Source: an uncultured Oscillospiraceae bacterium (lineage in GTDB: Bacteria; Bacillota; Clostridia; Oscillospirales; Oscillospiraceae). Taken from it: a stretch of 64,000 bases of DNA. The DNA lies in NCBI GenBank assembly GCA_905234855.1, contig CAJOIU010000003.1:19078-83077 (forward strand), written 5' to 3'. The position numbers were made by a program, and so were the translations under genes. Below, in pieces: positions 40,486-49,506 of the stretch (positions within the stretch are counted from its first letter, which is position 1; every line of letters starts with the position of its first letter). Below the pieces are notes generated by a model that worked only from the letters and a program-made list of their open reading frames with translations, made no database searches and was not told where the DNA came from.

Positions 40486-41169
40486 TTACAAAAACTGCTG
40501 CACGATGACGGTGCCATGGACGATCTCCGGCGTCAGCCAATCCACAGTGAGCGCCGAAGCGAGGATCGATAGAAGCTGCGCATAGATCATGCTGACCACA
40601 TACGCCTCCGCTACGCCCAGCGCGCCGCCGAGGATCTGGTTCGTTTTGCCAAGGATCCCACGCCCGCGCCGTCTCCTGGCCGAGCGGCGGGACAGGAAGC
40701 GAAATACCGCCAGCGACACCGCCAGCACCGCCACGGAGAGCGCTCCGCGCACAAGGCTCATGAGCATCGGCTCCAGCACCTGCTCCGTGATGCTCAGCGC
40801 AAGGCTGCCGCTGTCCTGCCGGAGCGCCGATTCGATCGCGGCCACCGACTGGGGATCGACGACCTGCCCGCCCATGATGCCGCCGAGTTGATCGAGTATG
40901 CTTTGGATCGACTGCATGGCGTCCGCGCCGCTGTTCATGGCAGAAACGGTCTCGGGCGGGATCGCCGCCGCAACCGTATCCACCGCATATGCCTCCACAT
41001 ACCCCCGATAGATCGCCTCCGACCATTGCGGGACATATCCGACGATGATGAACGCCGCGACCGCCCAGCCAAGCAGCACCAGCAGCGTAGCCAGCGCGCC
41101 CGACCTCCAGCCCCGGACGATCAAAAGAATCCCGATCGCCACGAGGACGATATCATAAACGATGCTCAT
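40486..41169 (-). CDS. CvpA-family membrane protein
   Basis: 227 aa. Four predicted membrane helices; SIVYDIVLVAIGILLIVRGWRSGALATLL is the typical CvpA N-terminus. CvpA proteins are needed for colicin V production in E. coli and for envelope integrity elsewhere. A central soluble loop of about 80 residues (Ala/Gln/Asp-rich) is longer than in short CvpA proteins. GGAGG is 7 nt before ATG 41169. Likely separate from the ABC exporter genes, which lie upstream on the same strand. Confidence 0.85.
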   Translation of the reverse strand: MSIVYDIVLVAIGILLIVRGWRSGALATLLVLLGWAVAAFIIVGYVPQWSEAIYRGYVEAYAVDTVAAAIPPETVSAMNSGADAMQSIQSILDQLGGIMGGQVVDPQSVAAIESALRQDSGSLALSITEQVLEPMLMSLVRGALSVAVLAVSLAVFRFLSRRSARRRRGRGILGKTNQILGGALGVAEAYVVSMIYAQLLSILASALTVDWLTPEIVHGTVIVQQFL

Positions 41170-41266
41170 GCCCTGCCTCCAAGAGATGTTTGTCCTATTA
41201 TAGCCGCTGCCGCGCGCAAATGCAAGCAAAGCGCCGGACAAGACGTCCGGCGCTCTGCCATTTTTC

Positions 41267-42520
41267 TCATTCCCGGCGCAGCGCCTCGATGGGATTCAGC
41301 TTCGCCGCCTTCACCGCAGGGATCATGCCAAACAGGATGCCGATCAGCATCGAGAAGGCCACCGCCACGATGCTGGCAGGGATGCTGATAGCCGTCGGCG
41401 TGCCGGAGACCGAGGATACCACCCGGCTGAACGCGATGCCCGCGATAACGCCCAGCAGACCGCCGATGCTCGTGAGGGCGGCCGCCTCCGTCAGGAACTG
41501 CCAGAGGATGCGGCGCTTTCGCGCGCCGATGGCCTTTTTGAGGCCGATCTCCCTTGTGCGCTCCGTCACCGTGACAAGCATGATGTTCATAACGCCGATG
41601 CCGCCCACGAGAAGCGAAATGCTGGCGATCCAAAGAAGCTGACGGTTCGTGCTGTTCGACAGCGCCTGCAGCTGCTCGGCCTGCTCCATGAGATCCTCGC
41701 TCTTATAGGAGACGGTATCGTCCGGGCGGCTGATTTGCGAGGCGGTAAGAAGGCTTTCCGCCTGCTGGCCGATCTTCGTCATCGCGTCGGTGCTGGCCGC
41801 CCGAAGCATCACGCCCTGCGGCTCGTCAAAGCTGTAGACAAGGGGCCAATCCGCCAGTGGGATGAATACCGCGCCGCCGCTGGTATCGGCATACGTCCAA
41901 TAGTCACTGACCGTTTCGATCTCCAGCTCCGTGGAGCGGGTCTTTTCCACCACGCCCACAACGGTGAATACCTCGCTCTGCATCTCCAGCGTTTTGCCGA
42001 TGGGATTCATCCCCGCGAACAGCGCCGAGCACGCCTGCGTATCGAGGATCGCCACCTTGCGGAAGCCGGAATAATCCGCCGGGACGAATGTCCGTCCGTA
42101 GCTCAGCTTATACCCGCAGGTATCGAAATAATGCCCGTCAACACCATAGAAATATCCGTTGAAGGAGCTGTTCTTGTAATAAACGCTGCTGTCGTACTGC
42201 CGATAGCAGAACAGCGACACGTCCTCCACATTGTCGATGTCCAAAAGCTCCTGCCGGGTCTCCTCCGTGATGGGAGCGACGCCTGCGGGAACACCGTTAT
42301 ACCACCAAGAATAACCCCAATCCTCCAGATAAAGCTGTACCTTTACGGCATTCGTTCCCGCGCCGATGAGGTTTTCCTTGATCTGCTCATTCGTTCCCTT
42401 CATGGTAGACACGATGGTGATGATGGAGGCAATGCCGATGATGATGCCCAGCATGGTCAGAAATGACCGCAGCTTATGGCTCCAGATGCCTTGGAAGGCC
42501 AAGGCGATATTCTCAAACAT
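41267..42520 (-). CDS. MacB-type ABC transporter permease (FtsX domain)
   Basis: 417 aa. One N-terminal membrane helix (residues 15-38), a periplasmic MacB_PCD domain of about 230 residues, then three C-terminal helices with the FtsX motif MLVTVTERTREIGLKKAIGARKRRI. Works with the ATPase at 44565 as a mechanotransmission exporter. ATG is 18 nt after the adaptor gene with GGAGGTGG. Confidence 0.95.
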   Translation of the reverse strand: MFENIALAFQGIWSHKLRSFLTMLGIIIGIASIITIVSTMKGTNEQIKENLIGAGTNAVKVQLYLEDWGYSWWYNGVPAGVAPITEETRQELLDIDNVEDVSLFCYRQYDSSVYYKNSSFNGYFYGVDGHYFDTCGYKLSYGRTFVPADYSGFRKVAILDTQACSALFAGMNPIGKTLEMQSEVFTVVGVVEKTRSTELEIETVSDYWTYADTSGGAVFIPLADWPLVYSFDEPQGVMLRAASTDAMTKIGQQAESLLTASQISRPDDTVSYKSEDLMEQAEQLQALSNSTNRQLLWIASISLLVGGIGVMNIMLVTVTERTREIGLKKAIGARKRRILWQFLTEAAALTSIGGLLGVIAGIAFSRVVSSVSGTPTAISIPASIVAVAFSMLIGILFGMIPAVKAAKLNPIEALRRE

Positions 42521-42537
42521 GATCGCTCCACCTCCTG

Positions 42538-44568
42538 TCAGCCGATGCCATAGTACGCAGAGGAATACAGCTCATCCGGCTCGGCTTGGCGCGTTTTCGC
42601 GCCTTCCACAGTCGCCCGCCCATAGGGGAAGGCGATATAATCCTCCTCGGAAAGCCCGTCAAGGATCTCCGTATAGCTGCCCCACAGGTTCCGCCCGGTC
42701 TTTACAAAACGCTTTTCCAGCGTTCCGTCCGCGCCCTCGGCATAGATATAGCTTCTGCCGTTTTCCTGCCGCAGGAACATGTTATCCAGATACAGGCTGT
42801 CGTCCTGCGTGCCGGAGGTGGAATAAGTGATCGAAACATATTCGTTCTCCCGCAGCTCGGCGTCCTCATCCACAAATACCTTGAAGGGATAGGTGGATAC
42901 GTTCTGGTTGCCCTCGCTGTAATACCAATACTGTCCGCCCGAATCCGGGTATTCGGAGATCTCGGTGATCCGTCCCTCGTATTCGGCGTAATTCTCCCAG
43001 CTCCGCACCGTCACGGTATCGCCGACCTGCATGGAGCCAAGCTCCATCTCCCCCAGCAGCGCCGTGACGTAGTACCCGCCGCCGCCCGAAACCATCACCA
43101 CGGGCTTGTTCTCCTCCCGCGCCTCGTCCGGGTCGCGGACGGTCTTTACGATCCCGTCGATCTTGGCTACGACCTCGCCGTTTGAAAGCTCATACTCCAG
43201 CCGCTCATATTCAAGCTCCGCCTGCTTGAGATCCAGCTTGAGATCCTTGATCTTCTGGTTGGTTTCCGCCTTCATCTTCGCGATCTCGGCCGCCGTATAA
43301 TACTCTGTCGTATCATAATAATAATCGTCCCAGCCGCCGTCATAGGAGGCATCGTCCCCCGGGTCATAGCTCGGCTCGATCATGCGCAGCGACCAAGCGC
43401 CGCTCTCCCCGTCATAGACGATCGCCAGTTCCGATGCGCGGAGGATCTCGCCCTCCGGCGCGTCCGCCTCGCGCACCTCGAAAACCACATATACCGTCGG
43501 GTCGTCCAGCTCAGCGAGGATATCGTCCTCCTCCGGCGGGAACTCTCCCTCCGGCTGATCCGGCGTTCTCACCGCGATCCTCTGCGGGCGTGCCGCGCTG
43601 AGAAGGCGCATAAATCCCGCTTTTTGAAACGCCGCCGCCAGCTCCACCGGATCCTCCGTCTCGCCGGATTCCTCGGTTTCGTCGGATTCCTCGGTTTCAT
43701 CAGGTTCTCCCGGCTCATTGGGTTCTTCCGTCTCAACAGGCGCTTCGGTCTCGATGGGCATTTCCGTCTCGATGGGTTCTTCCGTCTCAACGGGCGCTTC
43801 CGTCTCGATAGGCGCTTCCGTCTCAACGGGCGCTTCCGTCTCAACGGGCGCTTCCGTCTCGATGGGCGCTTCCGTCTCAACGGGCGTTTCCGTCTCGATG
43901 GGCGCTTCCGTCTCGATGGGCTCCTCGCCGCTGTGGGCTTTGCGGTATTCCTCCCGATTGACCGAGGCCAGCGCCGCCAGTTCCCGGATCAGCTCCTCAC
44001 TGAACCGGCAATCGTCGTTCCAGAGATAGACGATAGGATCGCTCGCCGTACCCAGCGCCTGCGCCGTGCGGTTATACGGCATATACGGCACGCTGACAAG
44101 GCTGCTGTTTCCTTCGGTATACGACGGCGTATAGCCGGAGGATGGCGAGCCGATGCGATAGGTGCCGATCTTTTTCAGCTCGGCCTCTGCGTCGTCGATA
44201 TCCAGCTTGAGCTGATCGACCTTGATAGCCTGTCGATGCAGTTCCAGCTCGCTGAGGGTCGTATCAAAAGCAAGGATCGGATCACCGGCCTTGACCTCCT
44301 GCCCCTCCTCCACATAGACCGCCGTGATCTGCTGGGTGGAGGAAACGTACACCGATTGTATCTTGTCTGTGGTAACAAGCCCCTCGGTCTCTGCGTTGGA
44401 TACCCAATCGGCGTTGGTGATAAAACCGGAGGCGGCATATACGTTCACCTCGCCGCCGCGGCTTTGCAGCAGCTTCACGGCGCCGAAGCCGGCAGCGCCC
44501 ACCGCCGCGATGACGATCACGACGATGAGGAGAGTTTTCCAAATCCGGTTTTTTTTCTTTCCTCTCAT
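42538..44568 (-). CDS. HlyD/MacA-like membrane fusion protein with Glu-Thr-Pro repeat region
   Basis: 676 aa, long for an adaptor. N-terminal membrane anchor (residues 10-35), biotinyl-lipoyl-like VYVEEGQEVKAGDPILAFDTT, a coiled region with an inserted block of 11 tandem hexapeptides (PIETEA/PVETEA-type) at about residues 217-282, more acidic linker, then the second lipoyl half and beta-barrel domains (VVAKIDGIVKTVRDP, VGDTVTVRSWENY). It should couple the MacB-like permease to an envelope or substrate partner. ATG overlaps the ATPase stop as ATGA. A second, smaller adaptor lies upstream. Confidence 0.9.
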   Translation of the reverse strand: MRGKKKNRIWKTLLIVVIVIAAVGAAGFGAVKLLQSRGGEVNVYAASGFITNADWVSNAETEGLVTTDKIQSVYVSSTQQITAVYVEEGQEVKAGDPILAFDTTLSELELHRQAIKVDQLKLDIDDAEAELKKIGTYRIGSPSSGYTPSYTEGNSSLVSVPYMPYNRTAQALGTASDPIVYLWNDDCRFSEELIRELAALASVNREEYRKAHSGEEPIETEAPIETETPVETEAPIETEAPVETEAPVETEAPIETEAPVETEEPIETEMPIETEAPVETEEPNEPGEPDETEESDETEESGETEDPVELAAAFQKAGFMRLLSAARPQRIAVRTPDQPEGEFPPEEDDILAELDDPTVYVVFEVREADAPEGEILRASELAIVYDGESGAWSLRMIEPSYDPGDDASYDGGWDDYYYDTTEYYTAAEIAKMKAETNQKIKDLKLDLKQAELEYERLEYELSNGEVVAKIDGIVKTVRDPDEAREENKPVVMVSGGGGYYVTALLGEMELGSMQVGDTVTVRSWENYAEYEGRITEISEYPDSGGQYWYYSEGNQNVSTYPFKVFVDEDAELRENEYVSITYSTSGTQDDSLYLDNMFLRQENGRSYIYAEGADGTLEKRFVKTGRNLWGSYTEILDGLSEEDYIAFPYGRATVEGAKTRQAEPDELYSSAYYGIG
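43723..43920 (-). repeat. Eleven 18-bp tandem repeats encoding P(I/V)ETE(A/T/E/M)
   Basis: Near-identical 18-bp units in frame within the adaptor gene. Slippage could alter the linker length between strains. Confidence 0.85.
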
Positions 44569-45251
44569 ACGCGCGCGCCTCCCTCCTCCGAACCGAGCAC
44601 ACCGTCGAGGATGCGCCGAAGGCGCTTGGCTCGGGCGCCCACCGCCGGTTCATGGGTGATGAGAACGATGGTGGTCCCGGCGGCGTTCAGCTCGTCGAAA
44701 ATATCCATGACCTGCTCGCCGGAGGCCGTATCCAGCGCGCCGGTGGGCTCGTCCGCCAAAAGCAGCTTCGGGCGGTTGATCATCGCCCGGGCAATGGCCA
44801 CGCGCTGCTGCTGGCCGCCGGAGAGCTGCGTCGGATAAAAGTCGATGCGATCCTCCAGCCCCACGGTTTTGAGCGCTTCCTCCGCCCGGCGGCTGCGTTC
44901 TCTTTTATTCACGCCCGCATACAGCAGCGGCAGCGCCACGTTATCCCGCGCCGTCAGCTTCGGCAGCAGGTTGAAGCTCTGAAATACGAAGCCCAGCGTG
45001 GCGTTGCGTATATCCGCCAGCCGGTTCTCTCCCGCCTCGGATATATCCTCCCCATTGAGCGTATACGACCCGCTGGTGGGAACGTCGAGACAGCCGATGA
45101 TGTTCATGAGCGTCGTTTTCCCGGAGCCGGAGGGTCCCATGATCGCAAGATAATCTCCTTCCTCAATGGCAAGCTCGACATGCTTCAAAACATGCACGAC
45201 CTCCTTGCCCTGAGGATAGTCCTTGCAGATATCCTTCATTTCCAAAAGCAT
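44565..45251 (-). CDS. MacB/LolD-type ABC transporter ATP-binding protein
   Basis: 228 aa. Walker A MGPSGSGKTTLMNIIG, Q-loop FVFQSFNLLPKL, signature TQLSGGQQQRVAIARA, Walker B LLLADEPTGALD, H-loop VLITHEP. It is the energy module of the MacB-type exporter. The gene lies between the two adaptor genes, overlapping the downstream one by 4 nt. Confidence 0.95.
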   Translation of the reverse strand: MLLEMKDICKDYPQGKEVVHVLKHVELAIEEGDYLAIMGPSGSGKTTLMNIIGCLDVPTSGSYTLNGEDISEAGENRLADIRNATLGFVFQSFNLLPKLTARDNVALPLLYAGVNKRERSRRAEEALKTVGLEDRIDFYPTQLSGGQQQRVAIARAMINRPKLLLADEPTGALDTASGEQVMDIFDELNAAGTTIVLITHEPAVGARAKRLRRILDGVLGSEEGGARV

Positions 45252-45274
45252 AGCAGCACCTATACCTTCCGCGA

Positions 45275-46642
45275 TCAGCCCATCGGCGCGACCGCCGGAG
45301 CGGGAGCGGCCTCAGCCGGAGCGGGAGCGATCTCCGCCGCAGGCTCGGCGTCGCCCATATCGAAGCTCTCGTCGAAAACGAATTCCTCACCCGCATAGGC
45401 ATCCTCATCGGAATAGACATCCTCGCCCATGTCGAAGCCTTCATCAAAGACCATATCCTCGCCGCCGAAGCTGGATTCGTCGTAATACACCACATCCATG
45501 CCCGCCGACAGGGATTCGTCCGGGAAGGCGATATAATCCGATACGTCAAGGCCGGAGACGATCTCATACTCGTCCATATCCGCGTCATAGGCGCCAAGGG
45601 TAACAGCGCGTTTTTCGAGCTTATCCTTGGCGGACGCTGCCCAGACCCACGGGCTGCTTTCCGCGTCGGAGATATAATACGCTGGCAGCATCAGCGCGAG
45701 CGTCTCCTCGCCCTGCCCATAATCCGGCTCGATATACACATGCTGTCCCAGCATGAGGCCGTCTGTGCTGTCGAGCATCACATAAAACGGATATTTCGAG
45801 GAGGAGGTCATCTCGTCATTATTGCCGCCGTAATACATCTGCTGATTGCCCGTAACGGGCTTTTCCCAGTCGATGCTGTCGATGACGCCCGACCAGATCT
45901 CATTGTCGTCGATGCGGGAGCGGACGACCACGCGCATCCCCTCCATGAGGGATCCGCGGTTCAGCTCGTTGATGTTGCCCTCCACGCGATAGGCGCTTAC
46001 ATCCATCACCGTGATGAAGGCATCGGACGAATCGCCGCCCATGTCCATCTCATAGTCTCCGCCTCCCGGCTCGTCCGCGCTGCCGACGCTCATGACACGG
46101 CCGGACAGAGGCGTGGTGATCTCCGTGTTTTCCATGGCCGCTTCCATGGAGGCGATCTCCCGATCTTTCAGCGCGATATTATATTCCGCCTCCCGGATAT
46201 CGGCATTCCTCGAATCGATCTGCAGGGTGTAGCTGAGCTGCTGGCTGGAGGAGGCGCTTGCCTTCTCCTTCTGGAGCTGTTCGATCTCGCTCTCCGCGGC
46301 GGAGATGGTATTCTCATAGCTCTCCTTTTCCAGATAGAGCTTATCGAGCGCTAGCTGCATCGCCTCCATGTCATAGGAAAACAGCACGTCGCCCTCCTTG
46401 ACCATATCGCCCTCCGCGACATAGACCTCCAAAACGGTCTTATCCGCGTCTTTCTTGATCTCCGCCGTTTCGCCCGAGACGACCTTTCCGGCAAAGCTCG
46501 ACACAACGCCAACCGAGCCCATACCCGTGATCATCCCCACGGATTCCACCGAAGCAGCCTCGCCGCCGCCCTGCGCACCGCAGCCGAGAAGCATGGCCGC
46601 CAGCAGCGCGCCGAGAGTCAAAATTCCGATCAACCGTTTCAT
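45275..46642 (-). CDS. HlyD/MacA-like periplasmic adaptor, lipoprotein
   Basis: 455 aa. Lipoprotein signal with lipobox LLGC at residue about 21; lipoyl half VYVAEGDMVKEGDVLFSYD, coiled coil at about residues 95-150 (ESYENTISAAESEIEQL), then beta-barrel domains. The last 90 residues are an acidic, Phe/Met/Asp tail ending in a Pro-Ala tract. The four-gene unit thus has two adaptors, one lipid-anchored and one transmembrane, around one ATPase and one permease. RBS TTAGGAGG precedes the ATG; a TATAAT-like -10 lies near 46673-46678. Confidence 0.9.
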   Translation of the reverse strand: MKRLIGILTLGALLAAMLLGCGAQGGGEAASVESVGMITGMGSVGVVSSFAGKVVSGETAEIKKDADKTVLEVYVAEGDMVKEGDVLFSYDMEAMQLALDKLYLEKESYENTISAAESEIEQLQKEKASASSSQQLSYTLQIDSRNADIREAEYNIALKDREIASMEAAMENTEITTPLSGRVMSVGSADEPGGGDYEMDMGGDSSDAFITVMDVSAYRVEGNINELNRGSLMEGMRVVVRSRIDDNEIWSGVIDSIDWEKPVTGNQQMYYGGNNDEMTSSSKYPFYVMLDSTDGLMLGQHVYIEPDYGQGEETLALMLPAYYISDAESSPWVWAASAKDKLEKRAVTLGAYDADMDEYEIVSGLDVSDYIAFPDESLSAGMDVVYYDESSFGGEDMVFDEGFDMGEDVYSDEDAYAGEEFVFDESFDMGDAEPAAEIAPAPAEAAPAPAVAPMG

Positions 46643-46794
46643 AGAAGCCTCCTAAATACCGTTCTTCTTATTATTATAAGACGCAGGCAGAAGCAAAATG
46701 TTTCTGTTCCCGTGAAATTTCATCCATATCATAACACCCTGCGGATAAAAAGCAAGAGCCGGTTATTTATCTTTTTCTTAAGACTTCCGCAGGA

Positions 46795-46828
46795 CACAAA
46801 AACAGCGCCGGGTCTTTCGACCCGGCGC
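46795..46828 (-). terminator. Terminator of the 135-aa lipoprotein gene
   Basis: GCGCCGGGTC-GAAA-GACCCGGCGC on the minus strand (46805-46828), followed by TGTTTTTG. Confidence 0.9.
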
Positions 46829-46848
46829 CGCATATCAGGTGCTGATAA

Positions 46849-47256
46849 TCAGCCGGCCATGAACTCGTCGTAGGTCAGGATCAGACCCTGACGGGTGAGC
46901 ATGGCGAACGCATCGTCGTTGCCGTCAGCAGCGGCGTTGATGCTGTCCACGGTGGTCTCGACGATCTCGGCGGGGGCGTGCTCGTCCTGACGGAGCGCCT
47001 CGATGGCATAGGCCTTGTAGCCGTCGAGCGTGCGATCGAAGCCGTCAGCGGGATACAGCTCGGCAACGGGCTCGCCGGTGGGCTCCTCCGAAGGCTCGCC
47101 TTCCGCAGGGGCGGCGGGAGCAGCGGGTGCAGCTTCAGCGGCGGGAGCGGCCTCCGCAGCGGGAGCGGCGGGAGCGGCTTCCTCGGCGGAGCTGCCGCAG
47201 GCGCACAGCGCGAGGATCATCATCATGGCAAGAAGAAGTGCAAGAGTCTTTTTCAT
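46849..47256 (-). CDS. Small lipoprotein with Ala/Pro linker
   Basis: 135 aa. Signal peptide with lipobox ALCAC (Cys at residue 20), then about 35 residues of Ala/Pro/Glu repeats, an EGEPSEEPTGEP stretch, and a small helical domain of about 65 residues. Unknown function. Paralogous in design to the next gene and to the BMP lipoprotein at 28.8 kb. AAGGAGG is 9 nt before the ATG; own promoter and terminator. Confidence 0.8.
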   Translation of the reverse strand: MKKTLALLLAMMMILALCACGSSAEEAAPAAPAAEAAPAAEAAPAAPAAPAEGEPSEEPTGEPVAELYPADGFDRTLDGYKAYAIEALRQDEHAPAEIVETTVDSINAAADGNDDAFAMLTRQGLILTYDEFMAG

Positions 47257-47290
47257 TTGGATGTTTCCTCCTTTTAATATTTACCGTGCC

Positions 47291-47319
47291 ATTGTAGCGC
47301 TTTTTTTCCCGGCTGTCAA
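47291..47319 (-). promoter_or_regulatory. Promoter of the 135-aa lipoprotein gene
   Basis: Minus strand TTGACA (47319-47314), 17 nt, TACAAT (47296-47291). Confidence 0.85.
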
Positions 47320-47327
47320 TGGCTGAC

Positions 47328-47362
47328 AAAAAACAGCCCTTTTCAAAAAGGGCTGTTTTTTG
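47328..47362. terminator. Terminator of the 165-aa lipoprotein gene
   Basis: AAACAGCCCTTTT/AAAAGGGCTGTTT hairpin with A- and T-runs on both sides (about 47330-47359); works for the minus-strand gene and can act both ways. Confidence 0.88.
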
Positions 47363-47373
47363 GATCGATGCGA

Positions 47374-47871
47374 TTACTCAGCAGGCTCCTCGGTGGGCTC
47401 GCCGGAGCCCTCGCCGGAGGCGGAAGCGTCGGGGCCGCCGGTGACCAGAGGCTCCTTCACGATGCCCTGCTGGAACTCTTCCCAAGTGGACAGGCCGATG
47501 GTGGTGAACATCAGGTTCCAAGGAGCGGCGGTGTCGTCGATGTCATCCCAGCCGGTCAGAGCATAAACCTGCGCCTTGAATTCCTCGGGGTCGGGGGAAT
47601 TTCCGCCGGCCTTCTCGATCAGATACTCCTGATAGTCAGCCCAAGTGACCTCGCCGGCAGCGGGAGCCTCAGCGCCGGGAACGGCAGCGTCGGGCGCGGC
47701 AGCGGGAGCAGCGGGGGCAGCGGGAGCAGCGGGAGCAGCCTCAGCAGCGGGAGCGGCAGGAGCAGCCTCAGCAGCGGGAGCGGCAGGCGCGGCTTCCTCG
47801 GTAGAGCCGCCGCAGGCGCACAGCGCGAAGACCATCATCGCAGCAAGCAGAAGTGCAAGGATCTTTTTCAT
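47374..47871 (-). CDS. Small lipoprotein with Ala/Pro linker (paralogue)
   Basis: 165 aa. Lipobox ALCAC at residue 20, then a Pro-Ala repeat tract to about residue 65 and an acidic, helical domain with WADYQEYLIEKAGGNS and GLSTWEEFQQGIV, ending in a second acidic tail. The same construction as the neighbouring gene, so the two are probably duplicated or share a recombining N-terminal module. Unknown surface function. Own promoter (perfect TTGACA and TATAAT). Confidence 0.82.
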   Translation of the reverse strand: MKKILALLLAAMMVFALCACGGSTEEAAPAAPAAEAAPAAPAAEAAPAAPAAPAAPAAAPDAAVPGAEAPAAGEVTWADYQEYLIEKAGGNSPDPEEFKAQVYALTGWDDIDDTAAPWNLMFTTIGLSTWEEFQQGIVKEPLVTGGPDASASGEGSGEPTEEPAE

Positions 47872-47905
47872 GTGTGTTTTTCCTCCTAAAAAAATCTGTT
47901 ATTTT

Positions 47906-47934
47906 ATTATAGATTTGAAACGTCGAATTGTCAA
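47906..47934 (-). promoter_or_regulatory. Promoter of the 165-aa lipoprotein gene
   Basis: Minus strand TTGACA (47934-47929), 17 nt, TATAAT (47911-47906): perfect hexamers and spacing. Confidence 0.9.
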
Positions 47935-47963
47935 CCACCGAAAACGATCGGTTTTCCCGGGGA

Positions 47964-49472
47964 TCATTCCTCCAATCCGTAGAGCGCGGTATATTTCTCC
48001 TCCAGATAGCTTGTGAAAACGGTCGGATCGAAGGTCTCACCCGTCGCCCGCTCGAACAGCTCGCCCGGACGGTAGGTGCTGCCATACTTCCAGATATGCT
48101 CCCGGTTCCAGTCGTTGATCGGCCCGAAATCACCCCGGCGCAGACACCCGTCCACATCCACGCTCTCGCGCATCTTGCGCAGAAACTGCGCACCATAGGC
48201 GCTGCCGAGGGCATAAGACGGGAAGTAGCCGATGTTGCCGCCGGACCAATGGCTGTCCTGCAGAACGCCGCGCTTATCGTCCGGCACGTCGATGCCGAGG
48301 TATTCCTTATACAGCCGGTTCCATTCCCCGGGCAGATCGTGCACGGCCAGCTCGTCCGCAAACAGGCGGCGCTCCAGCTCATAGCGGATCATAACGTGGA
48401 GGCAGTAGGTCAGCTCGTCCGCCTCTGTGCGGATGAGGGACGGCTCCGAGCGGTTCACGGCTTTATAAAGCTCCTCCGCCGTATGACCGGCCATATCCTC
48501 CGGGAAGATCTCCTCCAGCACCGGGAACAGATATTCACAGAAGGGACGGCTGCGGGCAAGGATATTTTCATAAAACCGGCTCTGGCTCTCATGGATGCCC
48601 ATGGAAACGCCGCCGTCCAGCACCGTCCACGCCAGCTCGTCCGCGCTGCCGGTATCGTACAGCGCGTGGCCGCCCTCGTGGATGACGCTGAACATGGAAT
48701 AGGAGAAATCCTCCTTATAGTAATGGGTCGTGATGCGCTCGTCAAAATGGGAGCCGAAGCTGATGGTGAAGGGATGCTCCGTGGTAGAAAGCGCCACATG
48801 CTCCTGATCGAGGCCGATGAGCTCCATCAGCCTATGCGCCAAAAGCTCCTGCTTAACGTCGGAAAAGCTGCCCCGCAGGATGCTGTTGTCGAGCTGGGGC
48901 TTTGCCTGCACCTTCCGCAGCAGCGGCACGATATGCTCCCGGAGCGTGGCGAAAAACGCGTCGCACTTCTCCATGGTCAGACCCTCTTCATACTTATCGA
49001 GCCAATAATCGTAGGGAGCCTTTTCCGGCGCGACCCATCCGGCGATCTTCTTGTGCATATCGAACACCTGCGCAAGAACGGGCTCGAACAGGGCGAAATC
49101 ACTGGTTTCCTTGGCGGTATGCCAAACGTCGTCCGCCTTTACCATGAGGCGCTGGAGCGCGACGTATTCCTCCATCGGGATCTTCTGCATCTCCCGGATA
49201 TCCTTGAGCAGAAGAAAAACCTGCCGCTGTTCGGGGGGAGTCAGCTTGTCCTTCTCCGCATCGAGGAACTCGAGCAAGGCGACGGTCTCCTTGCCGGTAG
49301 CAAGGCGGTAGCCTTCCTCGCCCAGAACGCCGAGGGTCTGGGCGCGGTTTTCCGCCGTTCCCTTGGGCGCGGCGGTGCAGCCGTCGTAATAGATGAGGGC
49401 GGTAGCATGGTCATAGGCGCTCATCTTCGCCTGCAGGGTCTTCAGTTGTTCTCTTGCCTCTTCAAGTGTCAT
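47964..49472 (-). CDS. M32-family metallocarboxypeptidase
   Basis: 502 aa, typical length. Zinc motif SVIHEGGHALYD (HEXXH) at about residue 270, followed by GIHESQSRFYEN, which supplies the third ligand (Glu) of the M32 (Taq carboxypeptidase 1) family. Cytosolic, removes C-terminal residues from peptides. AAAGGAG is 10 nt before the ATG. It is the last gene of the GH2-GT-GPH operon, 34 nt after the symporter gene. Confidence 0.96.
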   Translation of the reverse strand: MTLEEAREQLKTLQAKMSAYDHATALIYYDGCTAAPKGTAENRAQTLGVLGEEGYRLATGKETVALLEFLDAEKDKLTPPEQRQVFLLLKDIREMQKIPMEEYVALQRLMVKADDVWHTAKETSDFALFEPVLAQVFDMHKKIAGWVAPEKAPYDYWLDKYEEGLTMEKCDAFFATLREHIVPLLRKVQAKPQLDNSILRGSFSDVKQELLAHRLMELIGLDQEHVALSTTEHPFTISFGSHFDERITTHYYKEDFSYSMFSVIHEGGHALYDTGSADELAWTVLDGGVSMGIHESQSRFYENILARSRPFCEYLFPVLEEIFPEDMAGHTAEELYKAVNRSEPSLIRTEADELTYCLHVMIRYELERRLFADELAVHDLPGEWNRLYKEYLGIDVPDDKRGVLQDSHWSGGNIGYFPSYALGSAYGAQFLRKMRESVDVDGCLRRGDFGPINDWNREHIWKYGSTYRPGELFERATGETFDPTVFTSYLEEKYTALYGLEE

Positions 49473-49506
49473 AAAGTGATTACTCCTTTACTGCCGGAAT
49501 GCGGGA

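Noticed and set aside
43624..44838. Long plus-strand frame over the adaptor repeats
   Set aside because: Antisense of tandem repeats; repetitive translation with no features.
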